A stretch of DNA of 64,000 nucleotides from Atrina japonica (lineage: Eukaryota > Mollusca > Bivalvia > Pterioida > Pinnidae): contig BROG01000515.1 in NCBI GenBank assembly GCA_030159075.1, positions 248,001 through 312,000 on the forward strand. Direction: 5' to 3'. The position numbers and the translations under genes were made by a program. Below the pieces are notes generated by a model. That model made no database searches and was not told the origin of the DNA. It saw only the letters and a program-made list of their open reading frames with translations. Within the stretch, counting starts at the first letter, position 1. Each line of letters opens with the position of its first letter. This document shows, in pieces, positions 13,601 to 28,600 of this stretch.

Positions 13601-16600
13601 GTTTGTTATCAAGTTTATACAGTGGAACCTGTCCTAAGAGACCTCGCTGTCTGCCACTAAAATGTCGTCTCTCAAGACAGGTGGTCTCTCGAGAGGTTTT
13701 ATTTAAAGTGATATGAGCTGTTGTCAGTGCCAAACTTTACATGCACTTTTTATATAATGTTCTATTTCATATATATCCCAAAAAGATCGTCTGGTGGTTA
13801 GAATAACAAATGCATGTGTATAATTGCAACAATCCTGCCAGTCATAATCCGTTACATCAGTATTTTTAGCCACCATCATTCTTACCATTGTAGATTAACT
13901 TTTGTTAATTTTTTTCGAAGATTACCGAGTATCCAATAAGTACGTGCAATTTGCAGTTAATATATATTCTATTCTTATTACTCTTCGTGTTTATTTTTGT
14001 ACATCATCATTTCATACCTAAATCAGAGTTGGTCTTTTCTGTTGTTTCAAAACATTTGTTACTTACATTGTCCACATGTTGGGTGTATCAGGTGATCGAG
14101 GCCCATTTTTAACTCATCCCATTGCAGTCTTGGCTTTATCATTATTGGCACATATCAATTTCGGCCAGTAGCAAAAGTACAGATTAATTGACAGCGGGAG
14201 AACTCGGCAAATATACCATGACATATCAAAATCGACCCATTAAGACAAATGCTACAGGTAAATCGTTTGTATAAAACAAGAATAAACATACAAGAAAATA
14301 AAAGAAAATTATTTGATAAAAATGTGGGTCCTTGCTAGGGCAGGCTTTGTTTATCTGAGATTTGAAATGCAAGTTAAATTTAGGGAATCATATGTAGTTC
14401 AGTCCAGTGGAGTGGGGCAGTTAAATTTTACATGAAAATAATAGTAACCTATTACAGTTATCGTAATGTTGAATGAAAGATAATTTGTTGAACTTTGGAA
14501 TTAATATCAATTATTTCATGAACATTCAGCAGACGGCACCTACGCTAACAAAACAATTATGTCCAAAAATATTGTTCACATGCAATTTAAAAATAAACAC
14601 TGCTTTCCACTAAACATAGGTTAGACTTGGCAAATTACTTTTGCAACAAGCATAAAAATAATATTTCAAAACGAAAGTACACTTGACATCTGAAGCCATT
14701 ACATTACGGAAATGAAGTGACACAGGACATCTCTTGTACAAGTAAATATATGTCCAGTTTTACAGTAAATATATGTCCAGTTTTACAGTAAATATATGTC
14801 CAGTTTTACAGTAAATATATGTCCAGTTTTACAGTAAATATATGTCCAGTTTTACAGTAAATATATGTCCAGTTTTACAGTAAATTTTTTGAAAAAATAA
14901 AAAAACAAACAGATACTTATTCTCCAAACTAGTTTTATTTCATTCTAAATGTTTTACACACATAATAGTGCTCTGTAGTGTCTAATGATGATAAACTACT
15001 CCTAAACTGGAACTGCACATCTCCACTGGATATGGCGACACGATTGTAAAACATGAAGTACACATAGTTTTCACAGTTATATTGCTTTTATTTTGGTAAT
15101 ATTAGCATTCATTTCAGGGTAACATTAAAGATTGGAAAACTTTCTTTTTGTAACCTGATATTTTTATTCATACAAATGCTACAAATGCATGCAGATCATG
15201 TGATAATAACTCTACTTCAGCGGACAGCAACGTAGATACACAGGATTCTGATTTGCCGAAAATTCTTTAATTTTGAGTGTCTTTACTGTTTCGCATAACG
15301 ATACTTCCCTTTAGAGGACATTGAATTTTATTGGAAAGACATGTATATAATGATAACCCGTGGAAGGCAACACATGTGTTCTTGAAAACTTCAAGTCTGG
15401 TGAAGGAACAATTACATACAGTCTAACTCGCATTAAAGGCCACTTTTGTATAAGGGCACCTGCCTATAAAGACCCTTTCAAACATAAATTTGTTAACTTT
15501 TCATAATAAATAAACCTTTTTATAAAGGCCACCAGCCAATAATGACTTTTTTGCCTACTCCCTTGGCTGGCCTTTATAGACAAGTTTGACTGTTTATTAT
15601 GTGTTTTACATGGAATCAGGTTCTGGTTTCTTGATGAACTTTACAAATCATGTTTATATGTACAAGATATATGTATATTTGTTTGTTACAAGTAGTCATG
15701 ACTTCTGTTTTATATTCTTTTTTTGTTTTTTTTAGATAAATTTAAAATCTTTCCACTTCATTCAATGATGCCCACAATTAATCAAAAACAGATATTTGAG
15801 AAGCCACCACCTGGTGTTAGAAAGGTTATCATAGCAACAAACATTGCAGAAACAAGGTAATAAAATGTTCTGGTAAATGATTATTTAGTATCTGTGTGAG
15901 TTTATAAGGGATATAATTGTACAGAACTAATTATTTAGTATCTCTATGTGAGATTGTCATTTACAGAGATATAATGGTACATACATGATTATTTAGTATC
16001 TCTATGTGAGATTGTCAGTCACAGAGATATAATGGTACATACATGATTATTTAGTATCTCTATGTGAGATTGTCACTTACAGAGATATAATGGTACATAC
16101 ATGATTATTTAGTATCTCTATGTGAGATTGTCAGTCACAGAGATATAATGGTACGTACATGATTATTTAGTATCTCTATGTGAGATTGTCACTTACAGAG
16201 ATATAATGGTACATACATGATTATTTAGTATCTCTATGTGAGATTGTCACTTACAGAGATATAATGGTACGTACATGATTATTTAGTATCTCTATGTGAG
16301 ATTGTCATCATCAAAGTTGATCCCATATTAGAAATATTTTCGTATTTCTTGTGACATTTTTTCAGCATAACGATAGATGATGTCGTGTTTGTGGTGGATT
16401 GTGGGAAAATCAAAGTGAAGGATTTTGAGCCGGAATTTAATTTGACAACTCTGCAGTCACAATGGGTATCAAGGGCTAATGCTAAACAGAGACGAGGACG
16501 AGCTGGAAGGTGAGATTTTTCATGTTTACTGTCATAAGATACGAAACAAAATTTCAATTTTTTGTTTTTTATGAGTGATTGTATGATTTGATATAATGAG

Positions 16601-19600
16601 AGCATAGTACACACCTAACAAATGCTTAGTACACACCTAACAAATGCTTAGTACACACCTAACAAATGCTTAGTACACACCTAACAAAAGCACTATGATA
16701 GCAAAATTTAATACACCTAACAGGTGCTCAGCAATGCTATTACTTTCCAAAGCAACACTATGATAGCATGATACACCTAACAGATGCTCAGCCGCTATTA
16801 CTTTCCAAAGCAACGCTATGATAGCATGATACACCTAACAGATGCTCAGCCGCTATAACTTTACAAAGCAATGCTATGATAGCATGATACACCCAACAAA
16901 TGCTCAGTCGCTATTACTTTCCATTTAAATTTGAACAGTATTTTTTGCCACACTCAGCAATTAACAGTTATATGGTGGTGGCCAGTCTTCAGTGTTGGAG
17001 GAGATTCTCAAACTTCTTGGCCATGGAGGCACATATTACTTTCCAAAGTAATGCAATGAGAGCATAGTACACACCTAATCAAGCATCAACAGGTTCAGCA
17101 CATGACTTAGCCTTGTGATACTTTGATAATTGTTTGTCCTATACTGCCCTCTACAGACATTGAGTAATTCTGTCAAGAGAAGATAACTCTGTCAAGCAAA
17201 AAGTGTTAGTACTCAGCAGATGTTATAAAGGTCTAAAGATACTATCACGTCAGAGTAGCAGTAATATAATCCAATGAAATTTCAATGAATTGTCATGTGA
17301 TGCACTAAATTTAGATGTCCTAATACATGTAGTATGACCTTTTTGTTCTCAACAGAGTGCAGGCAGGTCACTGTTTCCACTTATATACACGACTTCAGGA
17401 ATCAGAACTGCGGAGTTATCTCCCTGCTGAAATGTTGAGAACTCGTTTAGAGGAATTGTGTTTGCAAATCAAGGTATAGTGACTTGTACTACAAACATGA
17501 ATGACAAATTTGTAAAATGAATTTGACTGGAAAAGTAGCAGATACACATCTGGCAAAATAACCCAGCTTACTCAATCGTTTGGAATCATGTTAAACATGT
17601 AAAACTAGAAGCTGTGTAAAATGGATTTTCAGTCTTTATCTGTTATCAGTACATGGCTTAATCTGTGTTAGATCTTTATCATGATACTACTGTATTAGAT
17701 CTTTATCATGACTTTATTGTATTAGATCCTTATCATGATATGACTACATTAGATCTTTATCCTGACACTACTGTGTTAGATCTTTATCCTGACATTACCG
17801 TGGTGGATCTTTATCATGACACTACTGTATCAGATCTTTATCATGACACTACTGTATTAGATCTTTATCCTGACACTACTGTATTAGATCTTTATCCTGA
17901 CACTACTGTATTAGATCTTTATCCTGACACTACTGTGTTAGATCTTTATCATGACACTACTGTGTTAGATCTTTATCATGACATTACCCTGGTGGATCTT
18001 TATCATGACACTACTGTGTTAGATCTTTATCATGACACTACTGTATTAGATCTTTATCATGACATGACTATTAGATCTTTACCATGACACTACTGTATTA
18101 GATCGTTATCCTGACACTACTGTGTTAGATCTTTATCCTGACACTACTGTGTTAGATCTTTATCATGACACTACTGTGTTAGATCTTTATCATGACACTA
18201 CTGTGTTAGATCTTTATCATGACACTACTGTGTTAGATCTTTATCCTGACATTACCGTGGTGGATCTTTATCATGACACTACTGTGTTAGATCTTTATCA
18301 TGACACTACTGTATTAGATCTTTATCCTGACACTACTGTATTAGATCTTTATCCTGACACTACTGTGTTAGATCTTTATCCTGAAACTACTGTGTTAGAT
18401 CTTTATCATGACACTACTGTATTAGATCTTTATCATGACATGACTATTAGATCTTTACCATGACACTACTGTATTAGATCATTATCCTGACACTACTGTG
18501 TTAGATCTTTATCATGACACTACTGTATAAGATCTTTATCATGGCTTTATTGTATTAGATCTTTATCATGACATGACTATTAGATCTTTATCATGACATG
18601 ACTTTATTATATCTTTATCATGACACTACTTTGTTAGATCTTTATCCTGACATTACTGTGGTGGATCTTTACCATGACATGACTGCATTAGATCTTTATC
18701 ATGACACTTCTGTATAAGATCTTTATCATGGCTTTATTGTATTATATCTTAATCATGACACTACTGTGTTAGATCTTTATCCTGACATTACCGTGGTGGA
18801 TCTTTATCATGACACTACTGTGTTAGATCTTTATCATGACACTACTGTATTAGATCTTTATCATGACATGACTATTAGATCTTTACCATGACACTACTGT
18901 ATTAGATCGTTATCCTGACACTACTGTGTTAGATCTTTATCCTGACACTACTGTGTTAGATCTTTATCATGACACTACTGTATTAGATTTTTATCATGAC
19001 ATGACTATTAGATCTTTACCATGACACTACTGTATTAGATCATTATCCTGACACTACTGTGTTAGATCTTTATCATGACACTACTGTGTTAGATCTTTAT
19101 CATGACACTACTGTATTTGATCTTTATCATGACATGACTATTAGATCTTTACCATGACACTACTGTATCAGATCTTTATCATGACACTACTGTGTTAGAT
19201 CTTTATCATGACACTACTGTATCAGATCTTTATCATGGCACTACTGTATAAGATCTTTATCATGGCTTTATTGTATTAGATCTTTATCATGACATGACTA
19301 TTAGATCTTTATCATGACATGACTTTATTATATCTTTATCATGACACTACTGTGTTAGATCTTTATCCTGACATTACTGTGGTGGATCTTTACCATGACA
19401 TGTATGGATTAGATCTTTATCATGACACTTCTGTATAAGATCTTTATCATGGCTTTATTGTATTATATCTTAATCATGACACTACTGTGTTAGATCTTTA
19501 TCATGACACTACTGTATTAGATCTTTATCATGACACTACTGTGTAAGATCTTTATCATGACACTACTGTGTTAGATCTTTATCATGACACTACTGTATCA

Positions 19601-22600
19601 GATCTTTATCATGACACTACTGTGTTAGATCTTTATCATGACACTACTGTATTAGATCTTTATCATGACACTACTGTGTAAGATCTTTATCATGACATTA
19701 CTGTATAAAATCTTTATCATGACACTACTGTATTAGATCTTTATCATGACTTTATTGTATTAGATCTTTATCATGAGATGACTGTATTTGATCTTTTTCC
19801 TGACACTACTTTGTTAGATCTTTATCATGACACTACTGTGTTAGATCTTTATCCTGACACTACTTTATTAGATCTTTATCATGACACTACTGTATCAGAT
19901 CTTTATCATGACACTACTGTGTTAGATCTTTATCATGACACTACTGTATTAGATCTTTATCATGACACTACTGCATTAGATCTTTATCATGACACTACTG
20001 TGTTAGATCTTTATCCTGACATTACTGTGGTGGATCTTTATCATGACACTACTGTTTTACACCTTTATCCTGACACTACTGTATCAGATCTTTATCATGA
20101 CACTACTGTATCAGATCTTTATCATGACACTACTGTATTAGATCTTTATCATGACACTACTGTATCAGATCTTTATCATGACACTACTGTGTTAGATCTT
20201 TATCATGACACTACTGTATTAGATCTTTATCATGACATGACTATTAGATCTTTATCATGACATGACTTTATTATATCTTTATCATGACACTACTGTGTTA
20301 GATCTTTATCATGACATTACTGTGGTGGATCTTTACCATGACATGACTGCATTAGATCTTTATCATGACACTTCTGTGTAAGATTTTTATCATGGCTTTA
20401 TTGTATTAGATCTTAATCATGACACTACTGTGTTAGATCTTTATCCTGACACTACTGTATTAGATCTTTATCATGACACTACTGTGTAAGATCTTTATCA
20501 TTACACTACTGTGTTAGATCTTTACCATGACACTACTGTGTTAGATCTTTATCATGACACTACTGTATTAGATCTTTATCATGACTTTATTGTATTAGAT
20601 CTTTATCATGACACTACTGTATTAGATCTTTATCATGACACTACTGTATTAGATCTTTATCATGACACTACTGTATTAGATCTTTATCATGACACTACTG
20701 TGTTAGATCTTTATCATGACACTACTGTGTTAGATCTTTATCATGACACTACTGTGTTAGATCTTTATCATGACACTACTGTGTTAGATCTTTATCATGA
20801 CACTAATGTATTAAATCTTTATCCTGACACTACTGTATTAGATCTTTATCATGACACTACTGCGTTAGATCTTTATCATGACACTACTGTGTTAGATCTT
20901 TATCATGACACTACTGTGTTAGATCTTTATCATGACACTACTGTGTTAGATCTTTATCATGACACTACTGTGTTAGATCTTTATCATGACACTACTGTAT
21001 TAGATCTTTATCATGACACTACTGTGTTAGATCTTTATCATGACACTACTGTGTTAGATCTTTATCATGACACTACTGTATTAGATCTTTATCATGACAC
21101 TACTGTGTTAGATCTTTATCATGACACTACTGTGTTAGATCTTTATCATGACACTACTGTATTAGATCTTTATCCTGACACTACTGTGTAAGATCTTTAT
21201 CCTGACACTACTTTGTTAGATCTTTATCATGACACTACTGTATTAGATCTTTATCATGACACTACTGTATTAGATCTTTATCAAGACACTACTGTGTTAG
21301 ACCTTTATCATGACACTACTCTGTTAGATTTCTGTTTTTAGTTGTTGAAACTTGGCAATATACAGAAGTTTGTCAGTAAAGCAATAGAACCACCATCAAT
21401 GGAAGCCTTAGCCAAAGCTGTAGAGGTTCTACAAGACTTGGTATGTATTGCCATCAATCTTTCTAATATAATATACAAAAAAATACAAGAAACAAATCTT
21501 AAAACTTATTTTAATGTTTCTGGGTATGAGTGAGAACTAAAGATACGTGTATACAGCAAAGTGGGCATTTTTTGTTTACATTCAACAAACATTTCTTCAC
21601 ATGTGGGATAGTGTGTTGTTTGTAAAGGTTTAAAGATTTTTTCTTTACTTTTGCTGTGAATGGGATGGTTTTCAGCTCCTTTCATTTTGGGTGGGGATAG
21701 GGTGGTTTTTAGCTCCTTTCTTTATTTTGGGTAGGGATGGGATAGTTTCAGCTCCTTTCTTTATTTTGGGTAGGGATTGGGTGGTTTCAGCTCCTTTCTT
21801 TATTTTGGGTGGAAATGGGATGGTTTTCAGCTCACTCCTTCTTTCATTTTAGAGGTGGTTTCAGTTCCTTGCTCTATTTTGGGTGGGGATGGGGTGGTTT
21901 CAGTTCCTTTCTTTATTTTGGGTGGGGATGGGGTGGTTTCAGTTCCTTTCTTTAGTTTGGATAAGGATGGGGTGGTTTCAGCTCCTTTCTTTATTTTGGG
22001 TGGGAATGGGTTGGTTTTCAGATTCTTTCTGTCTTTTGGGTAGGTATGGGGTGGTTTTCAGCTCTTTTTTACTCTGGGTGGGTATGGAGTGGTTGACACT
22101 GTGTAGTATTGAATTAGAGACTATATTTTATATTGAAGAAATGCAGTGTCAACACTAACACAGCAATCGCGGAGAAGTAGATGCTGCACAAAACATTCTC
22201 AAAAATCAGAAATTAGCAAGAACAAGTCATTTACCAAAAATATATTAGACCATGTGATACATGTTATAGAGCCAATATCAAAAGTCAGTGATTGTTTTTC
22301 AAGTTATGATAGGGTAACCTTTTTTATAATGCCCCTTGTTTCATTTGCCGTCATTCTTTACTCCACATTTTTTGAAATTCCACTTTTCCAGTTTACCCTC
22401 AATTTTCAGTTAAAGCGATATAAGCTGTCACAATTATTTTTGTCCCCTGACATATAGTCGAGAATATGATACAGTGTGTGTTCAAATACATTATCAAACA
22501 CGTACAACGTTGTAAAAGATCGTCTTTTCGAAGTTATTCGTTTTAGTAGAATTTAAGTTTTCCCGTACCTTAAAAAACCCAGCTGTATTTCCGTATGCAA

Positions 22601-25600
22601 TGACCTTTCAGATAAACTCTTTTGCCATATCAAATGTACTTCATAATTCGTTCAGTGGATCTCGGTCATTTATGCGCTCGGACTATGTTAAAGTCGGCAG
22701 ATTTTTATGTGTTTTATAATTATTTTTAAAATACAAGATGTGATTTTTATTGCAAAGTGCATGTATTATGTAAAATATATACTTTTCAAAGCTATTTTAA
22801 ATAAATGAAGAATATCGGATGAATGTATGAATAAATATATTACTGGTCACAAAAAGAAATCTTTAATGTTACCCTGAATGCTGACATTGACAAAATCAAA
22901 ACAATATTACTGTGAAAAGTATGCGTACCTCATGTTTTACAATCGTGCCATCATGTCCAGTGGAGTTGGGCAGTTCATGATCATATGTGTCAAGAATATT
23001 AAAGCCGAGAATGCGATGGGACGAGTTAAAAATGCGTTGAGATCACCCGATATACCCCGGCATGTGGACAATTTCAGAAATGAATGTTTTGAACGACGAA
23101 AAAGACAAACTTTGTCTGATTTAGGTATGAAATGATGATGTACGAAAAATAAACGCAAAGGATAATAAGAATAGAATGTATATAAACTGCAAATAGCACT
23201 TGTTTATTGGTCACTCAGTAATCTTCGTAAAAAATTACCGAAAGTTATTTTGCAATGCTGAAAGTATAGCGGACAAAAAATAAGTGATATTACGGGTTAC
23301 GTTTGCCAAGATTGTTGCAATTTTACACAACAAATTTGCATTTGTTATTCTAACCACCAGATGGTCTCTTTGGAATATATATGAGATAAAATATCACATA
23401 AAATGGGCATGTAAAATTTTTAACCTTTGACAGCTTATATCACTTTAAGGTTTTACTCAACCTATTGCCACTCCCCTTTATAATGACAAATTTGGGCTGA
23501 ACAATTGGTCGCAGTATAGCAAGGTTTACTCTATATTATTTGATGTGTGACATGGAGTTCATGGGCCTCCACAGCCAAATAATTCAGAGTTTTAAGTCAC
23601 TTTGTCTCTCATCTCTATTCATCTTAGGTTCATACCCCACTGGAACCCGAGCTGATTTTTTTCCTAGAAATTTGACCACTTGTGGAAGGCCAGTGATTTT
23701 ATATCAGATACATTGTATCAAGGTTCTGTCCTCCATCAAAAACTGGCTGCCACCGTATGACTGAAAAGTTGTTGAGTGTGATGTAGAACATAAATAAAAT
23801 AGTCACAAATCTGTATTGAACATTTCCTATCTATTATGTCACAAATCTGTATTGAACATTTCCTATCTATTATGTCACAAATCTGTATTGAACATTTCCT
23901 ATCTATTATGTCACAAATCTGTATTGAACATTTCCTATCTATTATGTCACAAATCTGTATTGAACATTTCATACCTGTTATGTTTTTTTTTCTCTTTTTT
24001 TCCCCCAGCAAGCATTGGACTGCAATGAGGAGTTATTGCCCCTTGGTGTACACCTTGCCAGAATGCCTGTAGATCCACACTCAGGAAAGATGCTGCTTTT
24101 TAGTGCTATGTTTGGTTGTTTAGATCCAATCACCACTGTTGCTGCTAGCCTTAGTTTTAAAGATGCCTTCGTCATTCCTTTGGTCAGTTTTAGTTTTATT
24201 AAGTCCATGGTGACCTAGCAGGGTGAGCTTTGTTACAACCTGAATTGTAATAAGAACCAGAAATGTAATAAATTTATTACAATTCTAGTTGCAATGCCAC
24301 AAAATTATTACAATTGGGTAGCCAACCTGAATTGTAATAAAAACCTGAATTGTAATAAAATAAGTCAAGATGAGAAGGACTATATTTCCTGAGGTGTTAG
24401 TAGTTATTACATCTTCACATATAGAATCTAGGCCCGAATTCACCAAATTTACTCTGTACTGAAGCTCAACTAACTTTTCAAGATTTTAAGGTGAACAAAT
24501 GCAAAAATATATGCTGTAACTGGTCATATTTGTAAATCTATGGCATAGAATTGTAAATAATGGTGAAAGTAATTGCTCATTTGAAGGAAAATTCAGAAAT
24601 ATTATTAAATTGTTTGAGTACATACTCAAATTTTGAGTACCGTATTTTATGGCCTATAGGTCGATGTTGGGTATAGGTCGAATGGCCGATTTTTGGCAAA
24701 ATTCCAGGTTTAAGTATTAGATAAGTCGAAGTGGAGGACAGGTCAATGTCGGCAGAGATGGAAACATGAATGGGAGAACACAAAAATACATCGTTTATGT
24801 TTAATAACTGGTGCTAACACGATGGTAGCCTACTAAAATTATCAGTGATAGGCCTATTTTACGGTACATTATTAAATAGGAGTGATTAAAAAGCATAGAA
24901 GTTGCATTTTATCATACTTTTATTTACATCACTTATATTACTCGTATGTACTGATTATGTATACAAACATCGCCATTATGTTACCTGTCAAATCATCATT
25001 AAATTCTTTATGCTGTTTACACAAGCGACCTCAATCCTTGTCTTATCCTTACATTGGCCTAAATTATTGTCAAACAATTAAATACTCAAGGTTTAGTGTC
25101 AATTAATTTATGTAACACTTTTTCCAAAACTTTCCCAACTTCAAAGACTGCCGCGTGATCCTTATCAGTTGAAGGTCACGTTCCAGTGAACACAGCTTGT
25201 AGTGTCCTGAAAGTCTGAATGAAAACTTCATCTTCACAGTGGGGTGCCGAGATAAGGGAATCATTCAAAAGTATAAACTGTCCGGTATAAATATAATGTA
25301 AACGATGACACAGTCTTGAATCCCAATGATATTGTAACGTGAAAGATCATTATTTTGTCACTTGATTATGAACACAGTGCATTACGCACACACTAGGTCA
25401 CATTTAATAGTCCTATTAAGTGTAAATACAAATGGGTGTTTGGAGTAGGCCCCTAGATTATCCCGTGGAAAATGTTGAATTACGATGTTAAAATGAGGAA
25501 TTAGAGATACAAGTTAAATATTTCACTATTTTTTTTAAGATAAGTCGATGCGGTGAATAGGTCGAGGTCACAACTTTGGAGAAAAAAAATATCGACCTAT

Positions 25601-28600
25601 AGGCCGTAAAATACGGTACCATACTCAACATATTTATCCATTTTTTACAGGAAATTATGTGTGATGCAAAACATTATATGTTTTGTTTGTTTGCTTATTG
25701 TTGTTTAACGTCCCGGTCAAGAATCTGTCACTCATATGGAGACGTCACCAAATGCCAGGGAAGGGCTTCAGATTTTGTCCTATGCTCGGCACTTACTGCT
25801 ATTGAGCAGTGAGGGTTCTTTAACGTGCCGACATCTACTGTGACACGGGACCTTGGTTTTTACTGTCTCAATCCGAAAGATAGGAAACCAACCTGCCGCA
25901 CTTATGGCCATTTAGCAGTGAGGGTTCTTTAACGTGCCGACACCTACTGTGACACGGGACCTGTTTTTACTGTCTCAATCCGAAGGACAGGAAACCAACC
26001 TACCGCCCACTGGACTCGAACTCACAACCTCACGATCAAGAGTCGAGCGCACTACCGACTTAGCCAGGTGGGATCCAAAACAATAATGTTAATGATGACT
26101 TAAAATAACAATGTTTCCTATTGGCTATATAGTCAAAATGATGAAAGTTGAGTTTGAGTACTGAGTAAATTGGTGAATTCGGGCCCTGGATCGTGTTGTG
26201 TCATATAGTCATCAATAAAGTATATAAAATTATCTACGTAAAAAGATATTTCATACACAGTATATAAAACAATAATTTCAAGCAGTTCTTGTTGAATTCT
26301 AAGCATGAATTGTAATAAATTTGTTACAAAACTGGTTGTGATGCAAAAAAGTTTTTACAATTGGGTAGCCAACCTATATTGTAATAAAAAACATGAATTG
26401 TAATAAGTTTATTACAATTCTGGTTGAAATGCATCAAAGTTATTACAATTGGGTAGCCAACCTGAATTGTAACAGAAACATGAATTGTAATAAATTTATT
26501 ACAAAACCAGTTGAAATGCAAGAAAAGTTATTATAATTAATTGGGTAGCCAACCTGAATTGTAATAAAAACCTGAATTGTAATAAAATAAGTCAAGATGA
26601 GAAGGACTATATTTCCTGATGTTTTAATAGTTATAACATCTTCACATATAGAATTTGGATCGTGTTACCTTATAGAGCCATCAATAAAGTATACAAGTAC
26701 ATACAGAATGCAACCTATCATATATACTTTATATGTCAACCATGGATAATAACTCAGTTTAAACCCTTTGGATGGTCCCTCTATAGGTACAGTTTGTGAA
26801 TTATCTATGTAAAAATTAATTTCATACACGATATATACAACATAATAATTTCAAGCAGAAATTTAAGTTTTCAATGTATATTTTTTATATAGGCTTATTA
26901 CCATCATGTCTGGAATCCAGAAAAAAAAGGTACTACCAAAATGTTCATGCCTCGCTACGCTTGGCGAAAACATTTATATACTCTTCCTTCGCTCTAATTC
27001 GAAATCCTGGATCCACACTGGCTTTGTCTGTATATTTTGGATTTTATGAATTTGGTTTGCCCTACATATCGGTAAAGATATTTTCTTGGCATGTATGAAT
27101 ATAAATTTATTTGTAATCAAAATTTGCGTTGGATCAAAATGTATATGATTTTTTGGCTTGTGTTACTAGCAGCTAAAGATCTGAAATTTTAATCATCAAT
27201 GATATTCAATTTTTTACACCTAATGAACGCACCATTTGCACGTGTATGGCATTTTGTCTAACTCCTCCCACCTAAAAAAAACCAAAAAACTTTGTGTTGC
27301 CCCTGATAAGTCTGTCAATTTAATGAAATATTTGGCCAAGAAAAAATGAGTTGCAATATGATAATTTACTCTCTGGGCTTTAAAATTGAACATTTCTGGG
27401 GAAACATACCCAGCTGGGCCAAGGGGAAACAATGATTTTGTGCCTGAAAAGCTAGAGAATACCGCATCTGGCTTCCTAATTAATCTATCAACGAAATAGT
27501 TTTAATGATAAAGAGATTAATATAAATGTCTGGAAGATACTAGAACGAAATACTTCTCCGATTTTAAATAACATTTTTGCTGAACCAACCTTCTTTTGAG
27601 GCAGGTATATCAATGTGATTTACTAGCGGATTAATCCTACTAGATGTATTTTCATGTTGGAATGCAGGAAAATGGTTCTATGGGCTTCCAAGTTTAAAAC
27701 TTAATGTTTTTATTAGATGCGTAAAACACAACCCCTGAATATTGCCTCACAATTAATCCAACGCTTGAAATTTTGCATAGTGAGCATGGAAAGCATGCCC
27801 CTAAAGTTGATAAAATAGGTTAAAACCTTCATTTTTGTCTGTAAAAAGTCAGAAAATTAAAAACAAATTTCTGAAAATTTTTACCCACTCATACTTTAAA
27901 AACTAAGTTTGCGTCTGATGCTGTATGCATAGCATCAAAGTATAATTTTATGTCACCAGCCTAAAAAAGCATCCACCTTTTAAAATTGTTCTAGATCCGC
28001 CACTGTTATATATATTGATTGTATAATCAAAAGGCACATGAAAACAATTTTTACAGTCAAAAACATTTTCATATAAAAAAAAATATTGCCCCTCTTTTGT
28101 TTTGCTTCCTACGCCATTGTGTATGAAATTACTTTGACATATACCTATAGAGAGACCATCCAAAGGGTTTAAATGATTAACATTTAACCTGAATTGTAAT
28201 AAAAAACCTGAATTGTAATCAAATAAGTCAAGATGAGAAGGACTAGTATATTATGACGAGATATACACCGTAATATGATTGATTTCTGTATGTACTTGTA
28301 TACTTTACTGACGATTATATGATGTAACATGATCCAGATTCTATATTTGAGGATGACATAACTATTAAAACCTTGGTCTATATATTCCTTCCCATCTTGA
28401 CTTATTTTATTACAAATCAGGTTTTTATTACAATTCAGGTTGGCTACCGAATTGTAATAACTTTTTGGCATTGCAACTAGAATTGTAATAAATTTATTAC
28501 AATTCAGGTTCTTATTACAATTCAGGTTGTAACAGAGCTTTCTTTATTCACTCAATTTAGAAAAGCATTATGAAAAAAGGAAGATAAAAATATGATATGA

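Larger units (their letters stand above)
24431..26185. mobile_element. TIR element (GGCCCGAATTCACCAA) nested in the cluster
   Basis: It begins ggcccgaattcaccaaattt and ends in the inverted aaattggtgaattcgggcc. The parallel copy at about 26645-26665 reads tagaatttggatcgtg without it, giving a natural empty site. It itself contains the element at 24638 and a SINE. Confidence 0.82.
24226..28540. mobile_element. Nested transposon cluster with ~200-bp inverted arms
   Basis: The left arm (24226-24430) and right arm (28330-28540) are inverted copies built of aacctgaattgtaataa motifs, each continuing into aagtcaagatgagaaggac. A third, direct copy of the arm lies at 26290-26725. Further elements are inserted inside; these are listed separately. 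Confidence 0.85.

Noticed and set aside
17665..21191. Long open frames encoding VLDLYHDTT repeats (up to 226 codons)
   Set aside because: They come from a 27-bp unit (multiple of 3, no stop in one frame) inside a DHX36 intron. Frames break wherever a unit has an indel, and no start context, splice support or family resemblance exists.
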